A DNA stretch of 64,000 nucleotides from Flaccisagitta enflata. Lineage: Eukaryota > Chaetognatha > Sagittoidea > Aphragmophora. Under the pieces are notes generated by a model. That model searched no databases and had not been told where the DNA came from. It worked only from the letters and a program-made list of their open reading frames with translations. This document shows, piece by piece, positions 10,154-18,538 of the stretch. Both the position numbers and the translations under genes were made by a program. Positions within the stretch are counted from its first letter, which is position 1. The number at the start of each line of letters is the position of its first letter. The stretch covers positions 109,554,001 through 109,618,000 of the forward strand of contig OZ231126.1 in NCBI GenBank assembly GCA_965153355.1, read 5' to 3'.

Positions 10154-10505
10154 AGCTTCGCCCCATAAGCGAAAAAGCAGTGTTCGCGATTCATTCACAT
10201 TTCTCTCCTACCTGCAGTCTATATCACCACGTCGTCAGAAGTTGCTTATAAAAGGTGCGGATCGACCAATTCTCCAGGCATTCAGCGAACTCTGTTTGAA
10301 TTTGATTAAAAAGAACATCAAACTCTCTGCGCAACAAATTGATAAATTAAGACCATATGAAGAGGAAATTTATCAACTCTCTCTACGAAAACACGGGGTG
10401 GAAAAACGCAAGAAGCTCATTCAAAGTGGGGGTTTATTGTCCGCCCTACTCAGCGCTGTGTTACCTGCATTGATTTCTTCAGTGGTTGCCGCTACCAGCA
10501 AATAG
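10140..10505 (+). CDS. Small Polinton protein: basic N-terminus, helical middle, hydrophobic C-terminus
   Basis: 121 residues. Starts with a Lys/Arg-rich segment (KNKASPHKRKSS), followed by 'LSYLQSISPRRQKLLIKGAD' and a helical region 'LCLNLIKKNIKLSAQQIDKL', then a 'KRKKLIQSGG' turn and a hydrophobic C-terminus 'LLSALLSAVLPALISSVV'. I recognise this order of segments as a recurring Polinton/adintovirus small-protein type; its function is not established. The basic head plus membrane-active tail would fit a minor virion component (inference). It overlaps the ATPase end by 14 bp. Confidence 0.65.
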   Translation: MAKNKASPHKRKSSVRDSFTFLSYLQSISPRRQKLLIKGADRPILQAFSELCLNLIKKNIKLSAQQIDKLRPYEEEIYQLSLRKHGVEKRKKLIQSGGLLSALLSAVLPALISSVVAATSK

Positions 10506-10507
10506 TA

Positions 10508-11305
10508 ATGGAAAAAATGTACCTGATTCCACACGAGGAGTATCATTCTTTGAAGGATGGAAAAGGATTGGATGAACCAAATGATGTCAAGTTGGCCAAA
10601 TTCCAGGATGCCTACATAAGAAATAGAGATGGAAAAGATATCAAAGAGAGCAGAAATTGGGAGCAACTTTCATCACGTCTCAAACCTATTTTATCAAGTC
10701 ATCAAGCAGATCTTCAGGAATTGTTGAAGCAGTTTCCTAGTACTCACCAAGATCAGGCTCAGTTTGTTTTGAGCTTTTTGTCCCGATTGCCCAAAGTGAC
10801 ATTATCATCAAATCATTTGATGATTGATGGGCAAGCTGCAAAAGATTCCCTTGTTGAGATTGTGATGGACATTATGAGGAATGATATCAAGGGAGTTGAG
10901 TCTTTGATTCAATTTCTGAGAAGAGGAGTGGAAAATGATGTCTCATTGATGACTCCTTTTCAATCTATGGCATCGAACTTTCATTCTTTGTCAAACACTT
11001 TGACAGGAGAACCTTTGCAAGAAAGAAAACAGTTGTTTGCATCACCTAAAAATAAGTCTAGTCCCAAAGTGGGTGTTTCACCTAAAAATAAGTCCAGTCT
11101 CAAAGCAAGTGACTCACCTATAAAAACGTCAGGTAGAGCAACCGCTTCAAAATCCGCTTCAGCCAAAGTTCAACGAACTCCTCTAGGCAAGGTTCAACGT
11201 TCTCCTCGGAGCCCTAAGCGGTCTCCAGTTGTTTTGCAAGTTTTAAATGACCTACCAGCTCAAGATGCCAAAGAAAAAGGCAAGCACTATTGGGTTGCAT
11301 GGTGA
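10508..11305 (+). CDS. Polinton accessory protein with Ser/Lys-Pro-rich tail
   Basis: 265 residues, two bases after the previous stop. The opening 'MEKMYLIPHEEYHSL' is of a kind often seen in this position in Polintons. The middle (residues ~55-150) is probably helical. The last ~90 residues are low-complexity and basic, with a repeated 'SPKNKSS' unit and several S/T-P sites ('RTPLGK', 'RSPRSPKRSP') that could be phosphorylated and could bind nucleic acid. It overlaps the start of the integrase gene by up to 59 bp in another frame. Function unknown; an internal virion or DNA-binding role is only a guess. Confidence 0.6.
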   Translation: MEKMYLIPHEEYHSLKDGKGLDEPNDVKLAKFQDAYIRNRDGKDIKESRNWEQLSSRLKPILSSHQADLQELLKQFPSTHQDQAQFVLSFLSRLPKVTLSSNHLMIDGQAAKDSLVEIVMDIMRNDIKGVESLIQFLRRGVENDVSLMTPFQSMASNFHSLSNTLTGEPLQERKQLFASPKNKSSPKVGVSPKNKSSLKASDSPIKTSGRATASKSASAKVQRTPLGKVQRSPRSPKRSPVVLQVLNDLPAQDAKEKGKHYWVAW

Positions 11306-12428
11306 AGAAGTTTTAAAAAGATTGTATTATGGTCCTGATGAGGCTTCCAGTTTTTCAAGTGCAAATCGCCTTTTTGAAGCTGCGAAGAAAGAGATACCTG
11401 ACCTCTCTTTCAAAAGTGTAAGGGAATGGCTATCTAAGCAAGTAGTTTACACTCGTCACAAGAAGCCAAAACTTACCTTTCCTAGACGAAAAGTTTTATC
11501 TTTGCGAATTGATGAGACTTGGGCAGCAGATTTGATTCAGGTAGACTCTTTGGTCAATTTCAACTCACAATATCAGTATATTCTCACCGTCGTCGATTTG
11601 TTCAGCCGTAAATTATGGTGTCGAAAGTTGAAGCACAAGTCTACTACAGAAATGGATGCTGCTATGCGCTCTATTATAGAAGAAAATGGAGGAAGAAGCC
11701 CGTATAAGCTGTGGAGTGACGATGGCCAGGAATTTTTGAGTCTTAAGGATCTTTATGAGGATATGGAAATTGAGCGATACTCAACACGCTCGCCAATCAA
11801 ATCGGCTTACGCAGAGAGAATGAACCGATCCATTGAGGACCTACTCTACAAGAATATGACAGCAAGGAATACAGCTAAATGGATTGATTTACTCGATGAT
11901 GTGGTCAATACTTTAAACAATCGTGTCTCCACCGTGTTGCATGGATTAACACCAAATGAAGCCCATCAGAAGGAGAATGAAGAGTTCCTGAGAGGAAAAT
12001 TTCTCAAGGATTATGAAAAGCATAAGAAAAAATTTGCAGGTCAAAAACCAAAATTCTCAATCGGCGATACAGTGCGTTTAATCAAGAAAAGAAATTTGTT
12101 CTCCCGCGGCTATGAACCGGCCTATGAGAGAGAATTGAGCGTTATCAAGGATGTGTTGCTGACCTATCCTGTAAGCTATAAAATAGAAGGGAAGCAAAGA
12201 GCTTATTATTCTTCCGAAATGGTCAAGGCCACACCAGTTGAAACGCCTCAAGAAAAAAATTATTTTATTGAAAGAACACGCGTTGTGAATGCTAAGAAAT
12301 TGAGATCGGGTGCGACAACAGGTGGCGAAAAGCAGTATTTATTAAAGGCAAAAAACGATCCCGATCTTTCTTCCTGGATAAGCCAATTTGAATTTGAAAG
12401 GCTCAAAGATGGAGGGTACCTGGAGTGA
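11265..12428 (+). CDS. Retroviral-type (rve) DDE integrase
   Basis: 387 residues from the ATG at 11265; an in-frame ATG at 11247 would add six. The catalytic core (residues ~83-245) carries the three acidic residues: D89 in 'TWAADLIQVD', D152 in 'LWSDDGQEF', and E184 in 'SAYAERMNRS'. A C-terminal SH3-like stretch follows ('FSIGDTVRLIKK'), then a charged tail. The enzyme joins element ends to host DNA and produces the 6-bp duplication seen at the borders. No HHCC zinc finger or clear chromodomain was seen. The frame is intact and overlaps both neighbours, as expected in this compact block. Confidence 0.93.
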   Translation: MPKKKASTIGLHGEEVLKRLYYGPDEASSFSSANRLFEAAKKEIPDLSFKSVREWLSKQVVYTRHKKPKLTFPRRKVLSLRIDETWAADLIQVDSLVNFNSQYQYILTVVDLFSRKLWCRKLKHKSTTEMDAAMRSIIEENGGRSPYKLWSDDGQEFLSLKDLYEDMEIERYSTRSPIKSAYAERMNRSIEDLLYKNMTARNTAKWIDLLDDVVNTLNNRVSTVLHGLTPNEAHQKENEEFLRGKFLKDYEKHKKKFAGQKPKFSIGDTVRLIKKRNLFSRGYEPAYERELSVIKDVLLTYPVSYKIEGKQRAYYSSEMVKATPVETPQEKNYFIERTRVVNAKKLRSGATTGGEKQYLLKAKNDPDLSSWISQFEFERLKDGGYLE

Positions 12429-12936
12429 ATATGTCGATTTGATTTCTACCTCTTCACTTGATCTTCATCCGGAGAACCATGGAGCAAATTTCACCAATCA
12501 ACTTGTTGCTCCCCAACATCTACCAGAAAATGCCTACTGTTGCTTAGAAGAGATCGAATATACGCATTGTTTTTACAATGTAACTTCTCATAAAGCCTCA
12601 GTCACTGTCTTTGATTTACTCATTGAGCACCCAGTTGATTCAGAGCAGAATCCATTTGACTACCCAATTTATGGAGATTTTGTGAAGGCTAATCTTAATG
12701 AAGGTTATTATGACACTGCAGAAAAATTGTGTCAAGCCTTGAATGATTCCCTCAAGAGTTGTGGTGTGAAACAGTTGGAAAATCACAATGTCTTTTCATA
12801 TGATCCCATTTCAATGAAATTCAGCATTGATGTTGAAGGCTTGTGGATAACTCTTTGGCTAAGAGGCGATATTCTTCATTATTTGGGAGTTGAACAGAGA
12901 TTAGCGTTACTGAGCGTCAGTGGTCGGCCGTTATGA
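12409..12936 (+). pseudogene. Minor capsid (penton) protein gene, 5' part, cut by an insertion
   Basis: Opens at the ATG at 12409 (AAGATGG), overlapping the integrase end by 20 bp. It encodes the N-terminal part of a Polinton minor capsid protein: 'YVDLISTSSLDLHPEN', a beta-strand region, and 'GDILHYLGVEQ', matching the usual 'xLaxLLGF' element. Homology fades after about 12910, and the frame stops at 12934-12936. The matching C-terminal part resumes at about 14290. Minor capsid proteins form pentameric vertices with a single jelly-roll fold; this copy cannot make a normal one unless the intervening 1.35 kb is spliced out, for which no convincing donor and acceptor pair was seen. Confidence 0.8.
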
Positions 12937-14285
12937 GGTCGTTATATAGTAAAAATCCGCCATTTTATGCTATGGTCGTTATCCCTGAATAACTGGACGT
13001 TATTTATATAAGGTTACACATTATCCAAGTAAAATGAATAGATTTTGTAAAAGGTTCATTGCATTTGACTCATGGAAATCCTCGTTATGAAAGATTGACA
13101 ACATTACCACTATACTTACTATACTTACCATACTATACTTACTTTACTTACTATACTTACTACACTTACTACAATATGATTTTTCTCAACTGCAACATAA
13201 GATGAGGACATAACGCAAAAACTAGAAGAGCTAGCCAAATTCTGAAAAAAGCGCCTGAAAGATATGAGTTTGCAGTTTTTTGTTGGGAAATTTCAGGAAC
13301 TTATTCTTTAAATTTGTTCCTTTTTAGAAATTTTGAATTAAAGGGCATATTCTGCAAAAAAGGCGATTTTATTATGATGTTAGTTGAACTGCCTTCCTTT
13401 AGAATCCTTTTACTCTTAAATGGTTTGAGCTCCTGATCCCTGATTGGTCTCAAATGAATGATATTTTGATGTAGTTTAAGGAGCAGAAGAGAGAAAAAGA
13501 TATTTTTAAAGAGTTATCATGCCGGGCATAAATGTTTTAGTTTTTTTCTGGAAATTTTTTTTGCAGAATTGACTTTTGATTCACCAAATGCATTCAAGAC
13601 TTAAAATAAGTATGTTTGTCGAGTTTTAACCAAAAACTACTTCAAAATATCTTTCATTTGAGACCAATCTGACATCTGTAGCTTAAATTGTTTAAAAATG
13701 AGAGCAATTTGAAGAAAAACAGTTCAGCCAATATTTCTTCAATTTTCCTTAATTTTTAACTTTGCAGAATTTCATAATAATGGCACAAACATCGGGAAGA
13801 TCATATTTTTTGTCAGAAAATCCTTGAAATCTTTCAGCAAAAAACTGCAAACTCTTTTCTTTCAGGGGCTTCTTTCAGAATATGGCTAGCTTGTCTAGTT
13901 TTTGCGTAATGTCCTCATCTTTTGTTGCAGTTGAGAAAAATCATACTGTATACTTACTATTCTTACTATTCATACTATACTTTCTATAATTACTATACTT
14001 ACTATACAAGGCCCTCTCTATTCATTTCAGTTAGGGTAGAGAGAAGGATATTGTTCCACCTATCATACTTTGGCCTAAACATTGAAAGCAAGAGATTAAG
14101 AGAGAGAGAGAGAGAGAGAGAGATTATAGAGAGAGAGAAGAAACAAAGAGATCTTGGAAGAATAAAAGAGAAGAAGGAGAAGAAAGAGGAGAGAAGAAGA
14201 GGAGGAGGAGGAGGAGGAAGAGGAACGATCGGTTTTCATGGTGATTTATCCGTTATCCGTTATCCCATATATCCCATCCGTTACA
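12937..14285. mobile_element. Fold-back type insertion inside the minor capsid gene
   Basis: About 1.35 kb; edges are approximate. Two diverged inverted arms are visible: about 13170-13490 (TATGATTTTTCTCAACTGCA onward) and its reverse complement at about 13640-13955. Outside them are TACTTACTA-type repeats (13100-13175, 13945-14010), then at 14010-14070 a segment also found at 312-365, then a (GA)n run and a purine tract (14100-14225). No transposase frame. No clean target duplication could be identified by eye. Confidence 0.75.
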
Positions 14286-14771
14286 CGGATTGCCGGATCT
14301 CGATACCTAATCTCTGGAGTTGAAACAACTCAGGCATCATGGAAGCAATACATTCTATTTGGAAAATCCAAAGAAGCGGAAACATTTGAATATGAAGCTC
14401 CTGGAAACGCAAAAGAAGTGAGGCATTTTACCAATCCAACGTTTACATGGACTGTTTCTTTGCCAGCTAAGATCAGGTGCAAGCATGTGGCCCAACTCAC
14501 CATTGTGAACAGCTTTGTTGTTTACGTGGATTGCATCTCATCGCAAGTGGTTGGCAACAGTTACTCTGACGCTTTGAGAATTATTGCTATAAAAGGCAAT
14601 GATAAACCAGGAATGAGAATCATTACAGAATTTGACAAGGTCTACGCTTTAAAAGTGAATAAGAGATACATTTCTTCAATTTCGGTTCAAATCAAGGACA
14701 TTTACGGTCGGGACATTCAGTTTTTGATGGGAAACGTTCGTATTAAGCTTCGCTTTACAACACAAACATGA
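14286..14771 (+). pseudogene. Minor capsid (penton) protein gene, 3' part
   Basis: An open frame (formally from 14238) whose conserved part begins around 14290. It encodes the C-terminal half of the minor capsid protein: 'VVYVDCISSQVVGNSYSD', then 'LRIIAIKG', and the ending 'NVRIKLRF' typical of Polinton penton proteins. It lies in a different frame from the 5' part at 12409-12936, separated by the fold-back insertion. The stop overlaps the next gene's start (ATGA at 14768). The downstream genes keep normal spacing, so the insertion is the only large change to the virion block. Confidence 0.8.
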
Positions 14772-15205
14772 AGATTCTACGCTTACCAATGCGTCGCATT
14801 CATATGCAGAGAAACTTGAGAGGACATGGATTAGGTGGTCTTTTTGCAAGACTTGCCACCTTAGTGAAGCCCATTTTAAAAACAGCAGTCCGCTCGGCAA
14901 AACCTTTTGTCAAACAAACATTGAAACAAATAGGCAAGCAAGGTGTTCAAGCGGCAAGTTCAACAATCAGTGATGTTGTGGAAGGAGTGCCTTTGAAACA
15001 AGCAGCAAAAAGAAATGCAGTGACTAGTTTGCAAAAAGCGAAACAGTTGGTGAAAAAAGGTGCAAAGCGAGCTGCATCAGCCTCCTTCGCCAGTGTTCGA
15101 GAAGATATAAAAAGGCGACGACAAACAGGAGGAGCCAAACAAAAAACATCTGCACGCAAGCGTTCAATTTCCAAGCGCAAACCAAATCGTGGAATTTTTC
15201 TATAA
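14768..15205 (+). CDS. Virion-core-like basic protein (adenovirus pX/pVII-like type)
   Basis: 145 residues, about a quarter Lys/Arg. It starts 4 bp inside the minor capsid stop (ATGA). Near the N-terminus is 'GHGLGGLFARLATLVKP', the 'GxGLGGLFR' signature common in Polinton/adintovirus core-like proteins, followed by an amphipathic region 'AVRSAKPFVKQTLKQIGKQ' and a highly basic tail ('KQKTSARKRSISKRKPNRG'). Such proteins probably condense DNA or act on membranes inside particles; this is inferred from composition and position before the capsid gene. Its stop overlaps the major capsid start by one base (TAATG). Confidence 0.75.
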   Translation: MKILRLPMRRIHMQRNLRGHGLGGLFARLATLVKPILKTAVRSAKPFVKQTLKQIGKQGVQAASSTISDVVEGVPLKQAAKRNAVTSLQKAKQLVKKGAKRAASASFASVREDIKRRRQTGGAKQKTSARKRSISKRKPNRGIFL

Positions 15206-16581
15206 TGAGTGACCGTCTACTGCATGCGGCCGGTGTGGTGGCCGACGAGTGCATTTCTGGATCCTTGGACCTTTTCACAACGCCATATATGGAAACGGCC
15301 ATTGACAACTGCTACTACAGTGAGCATCAGCCTAACAACGCCATTACAGATTCTTCCAATTCCATTTCCATGATCATTAGTGGAAGTGAAGATCTAACAG
15401 ATTTGTCTGAATCAGTAGTTCAGCTTCGCTGCAAGATTACCAAGGCCAATGGCGATAACATTGATGCATTTGCCGCCCCCGCTGGTCAACCTCTATCGGG
15501 AAACTCAGTTGGCTTCATCCAGATGCCATTGACCAGTATTTTTTCATCACTGGTGTTCCGACTGAATGATCAACTTCTCTCAGATTCATTTTCGACCTAC
15601 CCGTACCTGGCCTATTTTCAAACGATTCTGAATTTTTCGAGAGATGCTCGAAGGAGTCGCTTACAATTATTGGGTTTTTATGAAGATTCAAATCCTAATG
15701 TGACTGCAGCTCATGCAGCGGCTTCAAGTTGTGGCTTTAAAACGCGAGCAAGTCTTACAGCCACAAGTCGAGAGGCTACTTTCATGGGTCCAGTTTTTCA
15801 TGGTCTGTGGTCCCAAACGCGATACATTTTGCCCCTTGTTCCTATGTCTCTTGAATGGATCAAGGCGCCAGCCAGTTTTGCTTTAAAAAGCAATAAAGTT
15901 GACGCGGACTTTAAATACAAGATCATTTCAATGAAGCTATTTTTGAAAAGAATCAAGATCAAATCTAGCTACAAATTAGAGCTTGAAGATCGTCTAGCTA
16001 AAGAAAACGCTTTGTATCCACTGCGACAAGCATATTGTCGACCATTCTTCATCGACGCAAATGAAAAGTGCGCCAGCTTTGAAAATATCTTCAATGCTCG
16101 AACGATTCCAGCGTATTGTGCCGTCGCGGTTGTCAGTCAGACTGCCTATCGCGGATCCTACTCCGAGAGTCCATTCTCTTTCAATCATTACTCATTGTCA
16201 TCTTTGAAAATCTCCATTGATGGCAATGTGTATCCAAGTCCGATGCCATTTCAGCCAGATTACAATTCCACTACTGCGCCAAATTGGACGCGCGAGTATT
16301 TAGCACTTCAAGACAATCAAATCAAGATTGACGGTGGCAACTTTATCACCTACGAAGCCTTTAAAAATAGTGGTTACGCAATCTACATTTTTCATTTTGG
16401 ACGCGAGACTTCTATTGCCAACGACCATGTCTCGCCTAAGCGTTCAGGATCGGCACGTTTAGATGTGAGCTTCTCCTCCGATTCGACAAACCCTCCTTTG
16501 ACAATTTTGGTCTACGCAGAATCCGATGAAATTTTGGGCTTAACCCAAAAGAGAGCCATTGAAAGGGACTACCATTTGTAA
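15205..16581 (+). CDS. Major capsid protein, double jelly-roll type
   Basis: 458 residues, intact. The start ATG shares a base with the preceding stop (TAATG). Features expected of Polinton major capsid proteins are visible: an N-terminal 'LDLFTTPYMETAI', 'YPYLAYFQTILNFSRDA' after the first third, 'PLVPMSLEWIKAP' mid-protein, a 'NPF/SPFSFNHYSL'-like segment near residue 330, and 'GYAIYIFHFG' followed by 'GSARLDVSF' near the end. The length is close to the usual 450-600. It is predicted to trimerise into hexon-like capsomers forming an icosahedral shell. The protease gene follows two bases after its stop. Confidence 0.9.
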   Translation: MSDRLLHAAGVVADECISGSLDLFTTPYMETAIDNCYYSEHQPNNAITDSSNSISMIISGSEDLTDLSESVVQLRCKITKANGDNIDAFAAPAGQPLSGNSVGFIQMPLTSIFSSLVFRLNDQLLSDSFSTYPYLAYFQTILNFSRDARRSRLQLLGFYEDSNPNVTAAHAAASSCGFKTRASLTATSREATFMGPVFHGLWSQTRYILPLVPMSLEWIKAPASFALKSNKVDADFKYKIISMKLFLKRIKIKSSYKLELEDRLAKENALYPLRQAYCRPFFIDANEKCASFENIFNARTIPAYCAVAVVSQTAYRGSYSESPFSFNHYSLSSLKISIDGNVYPSPMPFQPDYNSTTAPNWTREYLALQDNQIKIDGGNFITYEAFKNSGYAIYIFHFGRETSIANDHVSPKRSGSARLDVSFSSDSTNPPLTILVYAESDEILGLTQKRAIERDYHL

Positions 16582-16583
16582 GG

Positions 16584-17076
16584 ATGAATACAAGAGAGAT
16601 TGATCGGACAATGAGGAATGATCCCTTCGCTTCTAAATTTTATGCTGGAACTTATGCCTTGGATCAATTACCGCGGCAATTAATGACAAATAGCTTATAC
16701 ATCATGAATCTGTCAAAAATAAGTCATGAAGGAAGCCATTGGGTCCAAATTGGGACCATAAATGGAACTATTTTTTTTCGACAGTTTCGGTCGACCTCCT
16801 CCCAATGAAATCATCACTAATTTGCTCTCCGTCGGAGATGAAATTTTGTGGTCTGACGCGGTGGTCCAGTCCCCCATATCACAATCTTGCGGATACCATG
16901 TTCTTCTGGCCTCATTTCTACAAGCTCGAGGTTATAGTATGCATGAAATACTATCTCAATTCTATCAAGTAGAGGATCAAGACTATTTAAGGAATGACAC
17001 ATATGCCACGGAAGTCATTTCAGCTTTGACGGTGTTAGAAGAACGACCTGTGGTTGACTGGAGCAATTTCCATTGA
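16584..17076 (+). pseudogene. Adenain-like cysteine protease with a frame break in a T8 run
   Basis: Two overlapping frames make up one protease. The first (from ATG 16584) contains the catalytic His in 'EGSHWVQIG' (H52). The second carries the Asp in 'FDSFGRPP', then Gln and Cys in 'SQSCGYHVLLASFLQARGY'. The frame changes within or next to the run of eight Ts around 16769-16777. Such proteases mature capsid and core proteins in adenovirus-like particles. All four expected active-site residues are present, so the break is either recent, a homopolymer sequencing error, or (less likely) a programmed frameshift. It is not a +1 site of a known type. Neighbours are the major capsid gene upstream and the coiled-coil gene downstream. 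Confidence 0.85.
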
Positions 17077-17081
17077 ATAAA

Positions 17082-17501
17082 ATGATATCAGAACAACTGA
17101 TTCAACAAGAAATGCAAAATGCCCTCAAGGAAGAAAAGCAAGTTAAAAGGAAAAGGAAGCAAAAAGAGGACGCGAGTAAAAAGGCAGAAGGGAAGCGGAT
17201 CTGCCAATCGTCGGAAGAAGAAGAGAACACGCCGTGCTCAAACGCCGTATCATGTTCGAAAAGTGCTTCGACCAATGACAGAGTTGGAGCTGTACCAATC
17301 ACGACTGGGGTAGATCTGTTACTCCACGATTACGAAATACTTCGTCGAAATTACGACATTCTCAAGAAAAAATACTTTCTTGCACGTCAATGTGCAAGAG
17401 GGAAAAAACGTAAACTCCAACGGGAGAAGGAAGAGCAGGAGAAGGAAGAGGATGAGGAAAAGAAGGAAGAGGAATGGTTCTTCATTCTTGCTCGCCTATA
17501 A
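17082..17501 (+). CDS. Charged coiled-coil protein of unknown function
   Basis: 139 residues from the ATG at 17082, six bases after the protease stop. The N-terminus is Gln/Lys-rich, the middle is Ser/Glu-rich ('SSEEEENTP'), and residues ~85-139 are a likely coiled coil ('YEILRRNYDILKKKYFLARQ' then a Lys/Glu run). A competing +1 frame (17119-17313) opens at ATG 17119 and encodes a strikingly basic 64-residue peptide (Lys/Arg over 40%), which could be the real product instead or as well. The region may also have suffered a small frameshift. Not recognised as a known family. Confidence 0.45.
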   Translation: MISEQLIQQEMQNALKEEKQVKRKRKQKEDASKKAEGKRICQSSEEEENTPCSNAVSCSKSASTNDRVGAVPITTGVDLLLHDYEILRRNYDILKKKYFLARQCARGKKRKLQREKEEQEKEEDEEKKEEEWFFILARL

Positions 17502-17581
17502 AACGAAGAATCATCTTAAGAAAATCACTCATCCATCTGACATCGTTCAAGAAACATCTTGGGAAGAAACTCTGCAGAAAA

Positions 17582-18172
17582 ATGGCAACCAAGACCTTCA
17601 CTCTCTCTGCCTATACCACTTTGGAAGTGGCGGCTTGTATAGATTCACCACAATGCTCGGTCAAAATCAACAAAAAAGTCTTTGATCGGGATCCCATCGT
17701 CGTCACCCTTACGGTCGAAGAGTGGAAAAGTTTGGCCTGTAATCTTCCAAGTTTACAAGCCACCGGGAAAATGATCTGGGACGAGATTCAAGCTGGAGCA
17801 CCAATCACCTTCCGTCAAAATCAAAAAACTTTGTCTGATCGATTTATGGTCACCCTCAACGCCTACACAGCTCCAAACAACAGCACCTACGTTTCAACGG
17901 GCATTCGTCAATTCTATCTGAATCCAACTGGAGAAATGCGCCCCAAAAAGGAGGGAGGTGTCAACCTTTCCTATGAAGAGCTCACCGCCCTTCATCTTTG
18001 CATGGATGGCATCAACGACACCATCGCAACGGCTCTGTCCAGTTTGAAGATTGTGCAACTGTTCAGCATTCAAGACGTCATTGCAGTCAACAAAATCGTT
18101 GAAGACTTCTACAGCATGGGACATGGAAAATGCCGACTCATTCTGGAGAAGCCATGTGTGCAATCAGAGTAG
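17582..18172 (+). CDS. PC4-like (putative ssDNA-binding) protein 2
   Basis: 196 residues from the ATG at 17582 (AAAATGG; an upstream in-frame ATG at 17474 lies in the previous gene). The C-terminal half reads 'YVSTGIRQFYLNPTGEMRPK' followed by 'EGGVNLSYEELTALHLCM', matching the PC4/Sub1 pattern (hRxFYxxxTGEhxPxKxGhxLSxEEhxxL). An N-terminal segment, 'VVTLTVEEWKSLACNLPSLQ', looks like a second, weaker copy of the same unit, so the protein may hold two ssDNA-binding modules. It is related to the first gene of the element (8682-9236), and the pair brackets the plus-strand block. A polyadenylation signal follows at 18307. Confidence 0.65.
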   Translation: MATKTFTLSAYTTLEVAACIDSPQCSVKINKKVFDRDPIVVTLTVEEWKSLACNLPSLQATGKMIWDEIQAGAPITFRQNQKTLSDRFMVTLNAYTAPNNSTYVSTGIRQFYLNPTGEMRPKKEGGVNLSYEELTALHLCMDGINDTIATALSSLKIVQLFSIQDVIAVNKIVEDFYSMGHGKCRLILEKPCVQSE

Positions 18173-18306
18173 AGATTTGCTGTGTTTTTGTGTAACTGCA
18201 TTTCATTATTGCTAAACTTAGAGTAAGGACAAGAGCCTTAGGAGCTCTTACTGGTGTTTAATCCGGATAAGATCCGGACCCTTCACAACTGTCCTTTTTT
18301 ATTTTT

Positions 18307-18312
18307 AATAAA
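18307..18312 (+). terminator. Polyadenylation signal AATAAA, plus-strand block
   Basis: AATAAA 135 bp after the last plus-strand stop. It lies 38 bp from the opposing minus-strand signal, at the convergence of the two gene blocks. Confidence 0.6.
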
Positions 18313-18344
18313 AACAAGTAAGAGATAAAATAACTTTACGACTA

Positions 18345-18350
18345 TTTATT
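18345..18350 (-). terminator. Polyadenylation signal AATAAA, polymerase gene
   Basis: TTTATT on the plus strand (AATAAA on minus), about 190 nt beyond the polymerase stop codon at 18539-18541. Confidence 0.6.
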
Positions 18351-18538
18351 GCAAATACAATCAAAGCGGAGTTAGCGATGAACAATAGCTAGTTTCACAT
18401 AAAAAAAAAAAAAACAACGAATTTTGGAACAAAGGCACATTGGCGATAGAAAAGCAATGAGAATGTATGTCTGTCACAATTAAATTAAAGAATGTACGGA
18501 AGTCAAGTAAATGCAATTCTATGACAGGAGGAAATGAT

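Noticed and set aside
12937-14285. The minor capsid interruption as an ordinary intron
   Set aside because: No convincing donor or acceptor at the homology breakpoints, size far above other introns here, and repeat content (inverted arms, GA run, a segment also at 312-365).
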